Shown here: positions 36,718-44,825 of the stretch, piece after piece
Layout: each line of letters begins with the position of its first letter
Position numbering within the stretch: the first letter of the stretch is position 1
Assembly: GCA_943332855.1 (NCBI GenBank)
Contig: CALQRA010000005.1
Coordinates: 1-53,509 of the forward strand
From: Candidatus Kuenenia stuttgartensis
GTDB taxonomy: Bacteria; Planctomycetota; Planctomycetia; Pirellulales; UBA1268
Direction: 5' to 3'
Length of the DNA stretch: 53,509 bases
Notes under the pieces: model-generated
What the model was told of the DNA's origin: nothing
Seen by the model: the letters and a program-made list of their open reading frames with translations, nothing else
Databases searched by the model: none
Translations under genes and position numbers: made by a program

Positions 36718-37859
36718 TCCTGGCCTGGTGGACCCTGCCGGGCTTGGCGCTCGCCAGCTTGCCGGCGCTGCTGACACTCGCCAATCTGCGGTTCTTCACC
36801 CGCGCCCCGCGACCGGCGCTGGGCGCGTGCCCGGCCGGGGTCTCCGTCCTCGTGCCGGCCCGCGACGAGGCCCGGGTGATCGGCCGGCTCGCCGCCGCCG
36901 TTCTTGCCAACCGCGATGTCGACCTCGAACTGGTGATCCTCGACGACGACAGCCAGGATGAGACCGCGGCGATCGTCTCGGCCCTTGCCGTCACCGATCC
37001 GCGCGTCCGGCTGCTTCGCGGTCAGCCGCTTCCCCCCGGCTGGTGCGGCAAACAGCACGCCTGCTGGCAGCTCGCCCAAGCGGCGCGCCACGACCTCCTC
37101 GTGTTCCTCGACGCCGACGTCACCCTCGAGCCCGATGCCCTGGCACGGACGGTCGCCTTCCTCGAGACGCGAGGCGTTGATCTGGCGAGCGGATTCCCCC
37201 ACCAAGAGACCGGCTGCCTCCTCGATTGGCTCCTCCTCCCGCTCATCCACTTCGTGCTCCTCGGCTACCTCCCGCTGGCGATCGCCCGTATCGACAACCG
37301 CCCCGGACTCGCCGCCGGATGCGGCCAATTATTCATCACCCGGCGGGAGGCCTACCGGGCTTGCGGGGGCCATGCCGCCATTCAGGCCTCCCTCCACGAC
37401 GGCATCAAGCTCCCCCGCGCCTATCGGGCCGCGGGCCTGTCGAGCGACCTGTTCGATGCCGGTGACATCGCCCGCTGCCGGATGTACGGCACCAATCGGG
37501 AGGTGCTGCGGGGCCTCGGGAAGAACGCTACCGAGGGGATCGCCGCGCCGGGGAGCATCCTCCCCTTCACCCTCCTCCTCGCCGGCGGCCAGATCCTCCC
37601 GGCCCTCCTCCTCGGCTCCGGCCTCGCCGCTGGATGGGAGGGCTGGCCGACCTGGGGCGTGGCCATGGCACTGGCGGCCGCGGCCGCCGCGTGGGCCCCC
37701 AGACTCCTGGCGGTTTACCGCTTCGGCCACAGCCTCACCAGCGCCCTGGTCCATCCGCTCGGCGTGGCGGTGTTCCTCGGCATCCAGTGGACCGCCCTGA
37801 TCCGCCGGTCGCTCGGCCTGAAGACGAGCTGGCGGGGCCGAGCGCTGTCGCCCCAGTAG
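36714..37859 (+). CDS. CrtQ-like family 2 glycosyltransferase
   Basis: This 381-residue protein has one N-terminal transmembrane segment (about 2-22), a GT-A glycosyltransferase domain (about 40-250) and three hydrophobic segments at the C-terminus. Motifs include VSVLVPARDEARVIGRL, DDDSQDET (about 79-86), GWCGKQHACW (near 108-117) and the metal-binding FLDADVTLEPDA. The WxGKxHAC segment resembles Staphylococcus CrtQ, which glycosylates diaponeurosporenoate. The ATG overlaps the PlsC-like gene by four bases, so the two are probably co-translated. It converges on purK with only 24 bases between stops. Confidence 0.78.
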   Translation: MILAWWTLPGLALASLPALLTLANLRFFTRAPRPALGACPAGVSVLVPARDEARVIGRLAAAVLANRDVDLELVILDDDSQDETAAIVSALAVTDPRVRLLRGQPLPPGWCGKQHACWQLAQAARHDLLVFLDADVTLEPDALARTVAFLETRGVDLASGFPHQETGCLLDWLLLPLIHFVLLGYLPLAIARIDNRPGLAAGCGQLFITRREAYRACGGHAAIQASLHDGIKLPRAYRAAGLSSDLFDAGDIARCRMYGTNREVLRGLGKNATEGIAAPGSILPFTLLLAGGQILPALLLGSGLAAGWEGWPTWGVAMALAAAAAAWAPRLLAVYRFGHSLTSALVHPLGVAVFLGIQWTALIRRSLGLKTSWRGRALSPQ

Positions 37860-37883
37860 AGCTGGACGCAGGGCGCTGGCCGC

Positions 37884-39065
37884 TCACTCCACCGCCCCCC
37901 GCGAGAGGGCCCGACGTGCCGCGCGGGCCGCCGCTTCAGCCGCGGCCAGACTGTCGGCGACGGCCGTCAGATGCCCCATCTTCCGCCCCGGCCGCGGGGC
38001 TGATTTGCCGTAAAGATGGAGGCTCACCCCCGCCACCGCCAGGGCCGCGTTCCAGTCGGGCTCCCCCAGCTCCCAACAGTCGCCGAGGAGATTCACCATC
38101 GCCGCCGGGGAGCGGAGCCGGGGGGATCCGAGCGGAAGGCCACAGACGGCCCGTACCTGCTGCTCGAATTGGCTCGTCACGGCCGCTTCGATCGTGAGGT
38201 GACCGGAGTTGTGGGGCCGCGGGGCGATCTCGTTGACCAGCAGCCCCCCGGCGGAGGTGACGAAGAACTCGACACAGGCGACGCCGACGACGTCGAGTGC
38301 CTCGAGAACCCGCTCCGCCATCCGCCGCGCGGCGCTGACGGTGGCCTCCGGCAGCCCCGAAGGGGCGAGCGAACAGTCGAGGATGTGGTGGCGATGGTGG
38401 TTGAGCGAGGGCTCCCAGGTGCAGATCTCCCCCTGGAGACCGCGGGCGGCGACGACCGACAACTCGGAGGCGAACGGAATCCATCCCTCCAAAACCAGTT
38501 CCGCCGGTCCCAAGCTTTCCCAGGCGGCATCGACGTCCGCCGGGCTGTCGATGCGGCGCTGCCCCTTCCCGTCATAGCCCGAGCCACACGTCTTCAGGAC
38601 GGCCGGCAGCCCCGTCCGCGCCACGGCGGCCAGAAGATCGTCCCGCGAACGGACCATGCTGTGCGGGGCGCAGGGGATCGCTTGGGCGACGAGGAACGCC
38701 TTCTCCCGCCCCCGATCCTGGGTCGTAAACAGCACCTCCGGCCCCGGGCGGACCGGCACCACGGCGTCGAGGGCCCGGGCCGCGACCACCGGTACGTTCT
38801 CGAACTCGTACGTCACCGCCGCGAATCGGCCCCCCAGCGCCACCAACCTGGCCGGGTCGTCGAGGAGCCCGACATGGACCCGGTCGCAGTGCCGGGCGGC
38901 GGGGCAATCGGCATGGTCGACGACCGCCTCGACGCGATAGCCCATCCGCCGGGCGGCAGAGGCGAACATGGCGCCGAGTTGGCCACCACCGAGGACGCCG
39001 AGGGTAGCGCCGGGGAGGATGGGGGACCGACCGGCGCGGGGAGGGGAGAGAGTGGGATGGCTCAC
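37884..39065 (-). CDS. purK: N5-carboxyaminoimidazole ribonucleotide synthase
   Basis: PurK uses ATP and bicarbonate to convert AIR to N5-CAIR in purine synthesis. The 393-residue ATP-grasp protein shows LGVLGGGQLGAMFASAARRM near residues 22-41, FENVPV near 92, the ATP-grasp loop KTCGSGYDGKGQ (about 159-170), and NEIAPRPHNSGHLTIEA. The start is GTG at 39065. It follows purE by six bases, so PurE and PurK form a coupled pair. Confidence 0.96.
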   Translation of the reverse strand: MSHPTLSPPRAGRSPILPGATLGVLGGGQLGAMFASAARRMGYRVEAVVDHADCPAARHCDRVHVGLLDDPARLVALGGRFAAVTYEFENVPVVAARALDAVVPVRPGPEVLFTTQDRGREKAFLVAQAIPCAPHSMVRSRDDLLAAVARTGLPAVLKTCGSGYDGKGQRRIDSPADVDAAWESLGPAELVLEGWIPFASELSVVAARGLQGEICTWEPSLNHHRHHILDCSLAPSGLPEATVSAARRMAERVLEALDVVGVACVEFFVTSAGGLLVNEIAPRPHNSGHLTIEAAVTSQFEQQVRAVCGLPLGSPRLRSPAAMVNLLGDCWELGEPDWNAALAVAGVSLHLYGKSAPRPGRKMGHLTAVADSLAAAEAAARAARRALSRGAVE

Positions 39066-39071
39066 GAGATG

Positions 39072-39617
39072 TCACGCTTGACGGGGGCAGTCGAGATCGT
39101 CGGCAAGCACCCGCGCCGTCTGCTCCTCGCGGTAGACCCGGAGGGCTTCGGCGAGACGGTCGTCGTGGAGGGCGAGGACCGCCACCGCCAGGAGGGCCGC
39201 ATTCGTGGCCCCTGCCGGACCGATCGCCAGGGTGCCGACCGGGATCCCGGCCGGCATCTGCACGATCGAGAGGAGCGAATCGACCCCCCGGAGCAGCGCC
39301 GATTCGACCGGCACGCCAAACACCGGCAGGGCCGTCTGAGCCGCCATCATGCCAGGAAGATGGGCCGCCCCTCCGGCCCCGGCAATGATCAACTGGAGGC
39401 CGCGGCGGGCCGCGTGGGTGGCATATTCGGCAAGTTTCCCCGGGGTGCGGTGAGCCGAGACGATCTCGCACTCGTGCGCGACACCGAACTGCGTCAGCAC
39501 CTGCGAGGCGCGCTCGAGCGTCGCCCAGTCGGAGCGGCTCCCCATCACGATCCCCACCAGCGCCACGGGGGTGCGATCAGGGGAGGGGAGAGCCGACGCG
39601 GGGGGAGCAGCAGTCAT
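39072..39617 (-). CDS. purE: 5-(carboxyamino)imidazole ribonucleotide mutase
   Basis: PurE rearranges N5-CAIR to CAIR. The 181-residue protein has the class I motifs [15 protein letters not shown] (about 22-36), SAHRTPGKL near 54, [14 protein letters not shown] near 80-93 and [21 protein letters not shown] chose ATG at 39617, which gives a short Ala/Pro-rich N-terminus of about 20 residues. It is divergent from the tsaC gene and leads the purE-purK pair. Confidence 0.96.
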   Translation of the reverse strand: MTAAPPASALPSPDRTPVALVGIVMGSRSDWATLERASQVLTQFGVAHECEIVSAHRTPGKLAEYATHAARRGLQLIIAGAGGAAHLPGMMAAQTALPVFGVPVESALLRGVDSLLSIVQMPAGIPVGTLAIGPAGATNAALLAVAVLALHDDRLAEALRVYREEQTARVLADDLDCPRQA

Positions 39618-39906
39618 GAAGAAGCCTCGACTGGCGATGGCGGCACGGTCGACAGAGCCTGACAGGGCGTGGCCACGACGGCCGCGTTTCGCGGAGGCCC
39701 CGCTCCGCCGCCGTCGTTGAGCGACGCCATCATCCGTTGCCGCCGCGGGGCTTGCAACGGAGCCCCCGTGCGTGGCCGGCCGGGGCGGCAAAGCCCCGCT
39801 GCGCCCAGCACGGTCGGCGATTGACGCGCCTCCCCGACGATTCGACAACAGGGGGAGAGCGGACGGCCCGCCCCCGGAGCATCAACCACCAGCGCGGAGC
39901 ACTCCC

Positions 39907-41004
39907 ATGCCGATGGACCACGCCCTCCCCGACACCCTCCCGGTCCACTGGCCAGCCGGATCGACCTCCCCCCCGACCGCCACCGACGCGGCACTCGACC
40001 GGGCCGCGGCGGTGCTCCGCGCGGGGGGGCTCGTGGCAATCCCGACCGAGACGGTCTACGGGCTCGCCGCCCTGGCGCTGTCGGAGAGCGCCGTCGAGCG
40101 GATCTTCATCGCCAAGGGGCGGTCATCGACCAATCCGCTCATCGTCCATGTCGATGGCATCGGGATGGCGCGGACACTGGCCGCGGAGTGGCCAGCCTCC
40201 GCCGAACGGATCGCCCGGGCCTGCTGGCCCGGCCCGGTGACGGTTGTCGTCCCCAAGGCGGCGCACGTCCCCGACCGGGTCACCGCCGGCGGGCCGACGG
40301 TGGCGCTGCGTTGCCCCGACCAGCCGATCGCCCGCGAACTGATCACCCGCCTCGGCGAACCGCTGGCAGCCCCGAGCGCGAACCGTTCGCTCCGCCTCTC
40401 GCCGACGACGGCGGCCCATGTCCTCGAGAGCCTCGGCGCGAGGGTCGACCTGATCCTCGACGCCGGTCCGTGTGGACGGGGGATCGAATCGACCGTCGTC
40501 GACTGCACCGTGTCGCCGCCGGCGATCCTCCGCCCCGGCCCACTCACCGCCGCGGCGCTCGCTGCGGCGCTCGGCGAGACGATCGCCGCCGGACCGACCA
40601 GCGCCCCCTCCGGACCGGCCCGCTCCCCCGGCCAGTTGTCCCGCCACTACGCCCCGCGCACCCCCCTCGAGACGAGCCCCCGCGCCGCCGAGCGGGTGAC
40701 CGAATTGCTCCGCGCCGGGAAGCGCGTCGGCTGGCTGACAACCCGGGCCACCGACGCGCGGACCAGACGGATCGCTACCAGCGCCGAGGTGGTCGTCGTG
40801 CCGATGCCGGAAGATCCGGCCGCGCACGCTGCCATGCTCTACGCCGTGCTCCACGCCGTCGACAAGCGGTCACTCGACTGGATCATCGTCGACGAACCAC
40901 CCCCCGGCGATGCCTGGCAGGCGATCCACGACCGCCTCGCGCGGGCCGCGGCCCCCGCTGACGGCGGGCCTGACGGCACAGACGACCCCGCCCCGGCGGG
41001 TTGA
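39907..41004 (+). CDS. tsaC: threonylcarbamoyl-AMP synthase, Sua5 type
   Basis: This enzyme makes threonylcarbamoyl-AMP for the t6A37 modification of ANN-decoding tRNAs. The 365-residue protein has the YrdC domain (about residues 25-215) with GGLVAIPTETVYGLAALAL, KGRSSTNPLIVH and SANRSLRLSPTTA, and a C-terminal Sua5 domain (about 240-350) including SPGQLSRHYAPRTPL. The start ATG is at 39907; a second ATG two codons later is possible. It is alone, divergent from purE. Confidence 0.93.
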   Translation: MPMDHALPDTLPVHWPAGSTSPPTATDAALDRAAAVLRAGGLVAIPTETVYGLAALALSESAVERIFIAKGRSSTNPLIVHVDGIGMARTLAAEWPASAERIARACWPGPVTVVVPKAAHVPDRVTAGGPTVALRCPDQPIARELITRLGEPLAAPSANRSLRLSPTTAAHVLESLGARVDLILDAGPCGRGIESTVVDCTVSPPAILRPGPLTAAALAAALGETIAAGPTSAPSGPARSPGQLSRHYAPRTPLETSPRAAERVTELLRAGKRVGWLTTRATDARTRRIATSAEVVVVPMPEDPAAHAAMLYAVLHAVDKRSLDWIIVDEPPPGDAWQAIHDRLARAAAPADGGPDGTDDPAPAG

Positions 41005-41020
41005 GCCCGCGCCGGCTCCG

Positions 41021-41932
41021 TTACGCGGCCGGCGCGATGATCTCCCGCAGTGCTGCCGTGATGTCGGGATACTGAAACGTGAAACCGCGCTCGAGCGCCA
41101 CCCGGGGGATCACTCTCTGCGAGGCGAAGAGCACCTCGGCGAACTCCCCGAACGCGAGCCGGAGACCGAAATAGGGGGCGGGGAGGAAGGCGGGGCGGTG
41201 GAGTTGCCGGGCGAGGGCACGGGTGAATTCTGCGTTCCGCACCGGGTTCGGGGCAACGGAGTTCATCGGGCCGTCGATCGGGGCAGTCTCGGCGGCATGG
41301 TGGTACAGCCGCGCCAGGTCGGTGACGTGGATCCAGGGCATCCACTGCTTTCCACTCCCCAGCGGGCCCCCGGCCCCCAATTTGAACGGGAGGAGCATCT
41401 TTCCCAAGGCGCCGCCTCCAGCGCCGAGCACGATCCCGGTCCGGGCCGTGACCACCCGGACCCCCAGTTCGCGGGCGGCCAGAGCCTCTTCTTCCCAGGC
41501 GACGCAGACCTCCGCGAGGAAGTCGCGCCCCGCGGGCGCCGACTCCGTGAGCTCGTCGTCCCCCCGGTTGCCGTAGTAGCCGACGGCCGAAGCCGATACG
41601 AGCACGGCGGGCCGAGCTGATGCCTGACGGATCCCCTGCACGAGATGCCGCGTGCCGATCACCCGGCTGTCCCTAATCCGTTGCTTTTGGGCCGGCGTCC
41701 ACCGCCCTTCGGCCACCGATTCACCGGCGAGATGGAAGACGGTGTCGATCCCCTCCAGGGCGCTGGCGGGGGGAGGGCCCTGACGTGAATCCCAGCCGAC
41801 GATCCGGCCGGCGAGATGACCGATCGTGGCCCGGGCCCGCTCCGGATCGCGCGTCAGCACCACCGGTCGATCGAGCATCCGCAACAACCGCGGACCCACG
41901 AACCCGGTCGCCCCGGTGACCAATGCTTGCAT
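41021..41932 (-). CDS. YfcH-like NAD-dependent epimerase (TIGR01777 type)
   Basis: This 303-residue protein is an atypical SDR. It shows TGATGFVGPRLLRML (residues 6-20), HLAGESVAEGRWTPAQK (about 67-83), SASAVGYYGNRGDDELTES (about 112-130) and the C-terminal DUF1731 region (ALERGFTFQYPDITAALREI). Members are thought to act on sugar nucleotides but most are uncharacterised. The ATG at 41932 has a GGAGGA site seven bases upstream. Its stop is 16 bases from the tsaC stop on the other strand. Confidence 0.9.
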   Translation of the reverse strand: MQALVTGATGFVGPRLLRMLDRPVVLTRDPERARATIGHLAGRIVGWDSRQGPPPASALEGIDTVFHLAGESVAEGRWTPAQKQRIRDSRVIGTRHLVQGIRQASARPAVLVSASAVGYYGNRGDDELTESAPAGRDFLAEVCVAWEEEALAARELGVRVVTARTGIVLGAGGGALGKMLLPFKLGAGGPLGSGKQWMPWIHVTDLARLYHHAAETAPIDGPMNSVAPNPVRNAEFTRALARQLHRPAFLPAPYFGLRLAFGEFAEVLFASQRVIPRVALERGFTFQYPDITAALREIIAPAA

Positions 41933-42016
41933 AGCTTCCTCCCTGTCGCGAACAAAAGTCGCGGTCGCGGCGCCGGCACGGTGTCGCGGAGCGGAAGCCC
42001 CGGAAAAAAACGACTC

Positions 42017-42044
42017 TCGTCACATCGGCCTGGGGGAGTATAAA
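42017..42044 (+). promoter_or_regulatory. putative promoter for the MFS gene
   Basis: TCGTCA (42017-42022, four of six to TTGACA) and TATAAA (42039-42044) are separated by 16 bases. The TATAAA is striking in such GC-rich DNA and lies about 50 bases before the likely start. Confidence 0.4.
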
Positions 42045-42095
42045 CAGCGCCCCTCCTTCTGGCCTGCCCACCCCGCGCCCCGGACCTTCTCCCCC

Positions 42096-43607
42096 TTGTC
42101 CTCCCGCCCGCCGAGGCTCCGCGCCAAGGTTGTGGAACTGCTCGCCCGAGGCCTCCCGCCGCGGTCGGGGCTCCGCCGCGATCTCTGGATCTCCACCGCC
42201 GACGCTTCCGCCTACAGCGTGATGGTCGGCTGCGGGGAGCACTACATCCCGGCGTTCAGCCTGGCGCTCGGCTTCGGCCCGGTGGCAACTGGGCTGACCG
42301 CATCGGCACCGCTGTTCGTGGGGGCGGTCCTCCAACTGGTGACGCCGCTGGCGGTGCGCCGGCTGGGGACGAACCGGGGCTGGGTGGTGGCCACGACGGC
42401 GGTGCAGGCCATCAGTTTTCTGCCGCTCATCTGGTGGGCACTGCGCGGGCATGCCCAACCGTGGGAGCTGTTCGTCGCCGTGAGCATCTATTGGTCGGCC
42501 GGCATGGCCGGGGCCCCGGCCTGGAACGCCTGGATGGGCACCCTGATTCCGGAGCGGATGCGCACCCCCTACTTTGCCCACCGCAGTCGTCTCGGTCAGT
42601 TCGCAGTCCTCGGCGGTTTCGTCGCCGGGGGCCTGCTCCTGGAATGGGGGAAGCGCCACGACGTTCTCCTCCCCACGTTCGCGGTCCTGTTCGCGCTCGC
42701 CGCGGGCTGCCGTGTCGTCTCGACCCTCTGCCTGGCCGCCTGCCGCGAGCTCAAGCCCCCGCGGCACGACATGCCGGTGGTCAGGGATCGCCCCCCCGGC
42801 GATGCGGCCCCGCCCCGGTCCGGTCTCAGCGAGGCGTGGCAGCGCCTTCGCGCCCTCGCTTCGGGGCCGGCAGGGACCCTCGTCACGTACCTCTGGGCGA
42901 TCACCTTTGCCTGCCAGTTCTCCGGCGCTTACTTCGCCCCCTACATGCTCAAAGACCGGCAGTTCTCCTACCTCTCGTACATGCTCGTCGTGGCCGTCAG
43001 CTTCCTTGCGCGGGCTCTGGTGCTCCCGACCCTGGGGCGGCTGGGAGGCCGGATCGGCTCCCTCGGCCTGCTCTGGGTGGGGGGGCTCGCGATCGCTCCA
43101 CTGACGCTCTTCTGGCTCGTGTCGGCGAACATCCCCTACCTCGTCGGCGTGCAGGTCGTCGCCGGCGCGTCGTGGGCGGCCTACGAACTGGCCGTCGTGC
43201 TTCTGTTTTTCGAGACGGCCTCGCACCGGGAGCGGACCGGCGTGGTGACCGCCTACAACCTCGGCCACGCCGTGGCCTGGGTCAGCGGTGCTGCCTGCGG
43301 CGGCCTCCTCCTCCGCACCCTCGGCGAAGACCGCAGCGCCTACTACGCCGTGTTCGGCGTCTCGGCACTCCTCCGCGTGGCGGCGATCCCGCTTCTCCTC
43401 CGGGTCCACCTGCCCCCTTCAGCGAGCGCCATGCCCCCGGTACGGCGGGCCCCCCCGGCACAGCGGGGAAAAGAGGGCGGCACGAGGATCGACGATATCG
43501 ATCTTCTCCTCGCGGGCGACAGCATCCTCCCCGGCGACAGGGCGATTCCGACCGACACGATTGCCGCCGGCGACGCCCCGACCCGATCGGAAGCAGCGCC
43601 CCCCTGA
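42096..43607 (+). CDS. MFS transporter
   Basis: This protein (503 residues from the TTG at 42096) has about 11-12 hydrophobic segments from roughly residue 40 to 450 and then a hydrophilic Asp/Pro-rich tail (about 455-503). Only charged loops, such as VRRLGTNRG, give MFS character; no substrate-specific motif is recognised. The start is uncertain: no ATG lies near the first membrane segment, and TTG (42096) or GTG (42132) are the options. A TATAAA-containing promoter lies about 50 bases upstream. The upstream gene on the other strand is the YfcH-like epimerase. The substrate is unknown. Confidence 0.8.
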   Translation: MSSRPPRLRAKVVELLARGLPPRSGLRRDLWISTADASAYSVMVGCGEHYIPAFSLALGFGPVATGLTASAPLFVGAVLQLVTPLAVRRLGTNRGWVVATTAVQAISFLPLIWWALRGHAQPWELFVAVSIYWSAGMAGAPAWNAWMGTLIPERMRTPYFAHRSRLGQFAVLGGFVAGGLLLEWGKRHDVLLPTFAVLFALAAGCRVVSTLCLAACRELKPPRHDMPVVRDRPPGDAAPPRSGLSEAWQRLRALASGPAGTLVTYLWAITFACQFSGAYFAPYMLKDRQFSYLSYMLVVAVSFLARALVLPTLGRLGGRIGSLGLLWVGGLAIAPLTLFWLVSANIPYLVGVQVVAGASWAAYELAVVLLFFETASHRERTGVVTAYNLGHAVAWVSGAACGGLLLRTLGEDRSAYYAVFGVSALLRVAAIPLLLRVHLPPSASAMPPVRRAPPAQRGKEGGTRIDDIDLLLAGDSILPGDRAIPTDTIAAGDAPTRSEAAPP

Positions 43608-43635
43608 CGCCAGTCGTCCGGCCACCAGCCGGCGA

Positions 43636-44400
43636 TCAGCCCGCCGGGAAGCGGGGCTCGTTGGCGAGGCTGTCGAGGAATGTCCGGGCGCGGCCATAGT
43701 CGCCGGCCGGGTAGCGGCTGACATTCGTCTTCAGGGCATCGATGAACTTCGAGACGGTCCCGCGGATCTTCTCGAACTCCTCAAACTGAAGGCTGCCGCC
43801 GCTCGATGCCCGATCGGCGAACAGTTTGTCGAGGTCGGTGCGGTAGGGGTTGTAGTCCTTGTCGGTGAGGAGGAGCGGATACTCGATGTGGCCCGTGACC
43901 GGATCGAGCTGCGCCGACGTCAGCCGCGGCGGGGCCGCCGCCTTGGCAAAGCGGATCGCCTGATCATGCGTCACGGCCGGCCCGTTTTCAGCCTGGCGCG
44001 CCTCTTTGTTCGTTCGCCGCATATCGAAGTAGGTGTTCGTCCACTTTTGGCGGTTGTCAATCTCCTTCGTCTTGGCATCCTCCCAGTTCTTTGCCGCCTC
44101 GGAGTTCTGGAGGTTGGCATAGCCCTCGGAGCGGATCACATCGGAGAGCCCATAGGCAGCGGCCTGGCCGGCCGTCGAGGCGTAGCCGCCCCCCATGCCC
44201 CCCATCCCGCCATAGCCCCATCCCCCCCACTGGGCTGAAGCGGTGTGCGACGCCCCGGCCCCCATCAGACCGAGCACGGCGGCAAGACCGGCCCGGGCGA
44301 GGAAACCGGCCGAGCGGCGGCCGGGAAGGGACCGGGCGACGGAAGACAGGCCCGGGGAAACACGAACCGACGCGGCGATGGTGGGAGCACAGCGACGCAT
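43636..44400 (-). CDS. exported protein with a Gly/Trp/Tyr-rich N-terminal segment
   Basis: This 254-residue protein has a long signal peptide (hydrophobic about 32-52, ending ASAQ) followed by a Gly/Trp/Met-rich stretch (WGGWGYGGMGGMGGGY). The rest is alpha-helical and charged, with NSEAAKNWEDAKTKEIDNR and DKDYNPYRTDLDKLFADR. It resembles the short conserved exported proteins common in planctomycetes; I recognise no enzyme motif. The ATG is at 44400. The stop lies 28 bases from the MFS stop on the other strand. Confidence 0.72.
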   Translation of the reverse strand: MRRCAPTIAASVRVSPGLSSVARSLPGRRSAGFLARAGLAAVLGLMGAGASHTASAQWGGWGYGGMGGMGGGYASTAGQAAAYGLSDVIRSEGYANLQNSEAAKNWEDAKTKEIDNRQKWTNTYFDMRRTNKEARQAENGPAVTHDQAIRFAKAAAPPRLTSAQLDPVTGHIEYPLLLTDKDYNPYRTDLDKLFADRASSGGSLQFEEFEKIRGTVSKFIDALKTNVSRYPAGDYGRARTFLDSLANEPRFPAG

Positions 44401-44825
44401 GACCTGCCTCTTGGTGGCCCGCTAGGGGCGCGATGGAAGGGTGGGGGACCCGGCCAAGGACCGGTCGGTCCCCGGCAATAGAACAATCTCCGCGACCGGA
44501 AAACTCCGATGGGAGAAACGGCACACCAGAGTATACAATCCGTTCGCTGGAGGGGCGACACCGCTTTCGCGCCCAGCAGGCTGGAAAACTGCATCCGATG
44601 CGTCCGCCGGGGCGCTCCAGGGCAGGGCTCCGGCCGGCTGACGCGACCGACGGTGCAAGATGTCGCGATCCTGACGGTCGTGCCGTCTCCAGTCGGGAAT
44701 CTGTCGCGGAGGTTTTGTCCACCGCTGTCGGTTCCACGGGCTGGCCATGCTATGGCTTTCGAGAGTGGAATTGTGTCGAGCGCTGCTCCGGGCTTTTCCC
44801 GAAGCACACCCTGGAGTGCATCGAG
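44401..44825. other. 425-base divergent gap between the exported-protein gene and the HEAT-repeat gene
   Basis: No convincing gene is seen here. TATACAAT at 44532-44539 stands out and may serve as a -10 element for the plus-strand gene 287 bases downstream; the minus-strand reading TATACT at the same place could equally serve the other gene. No good -35 is seen for either. Confidence 0.4.
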
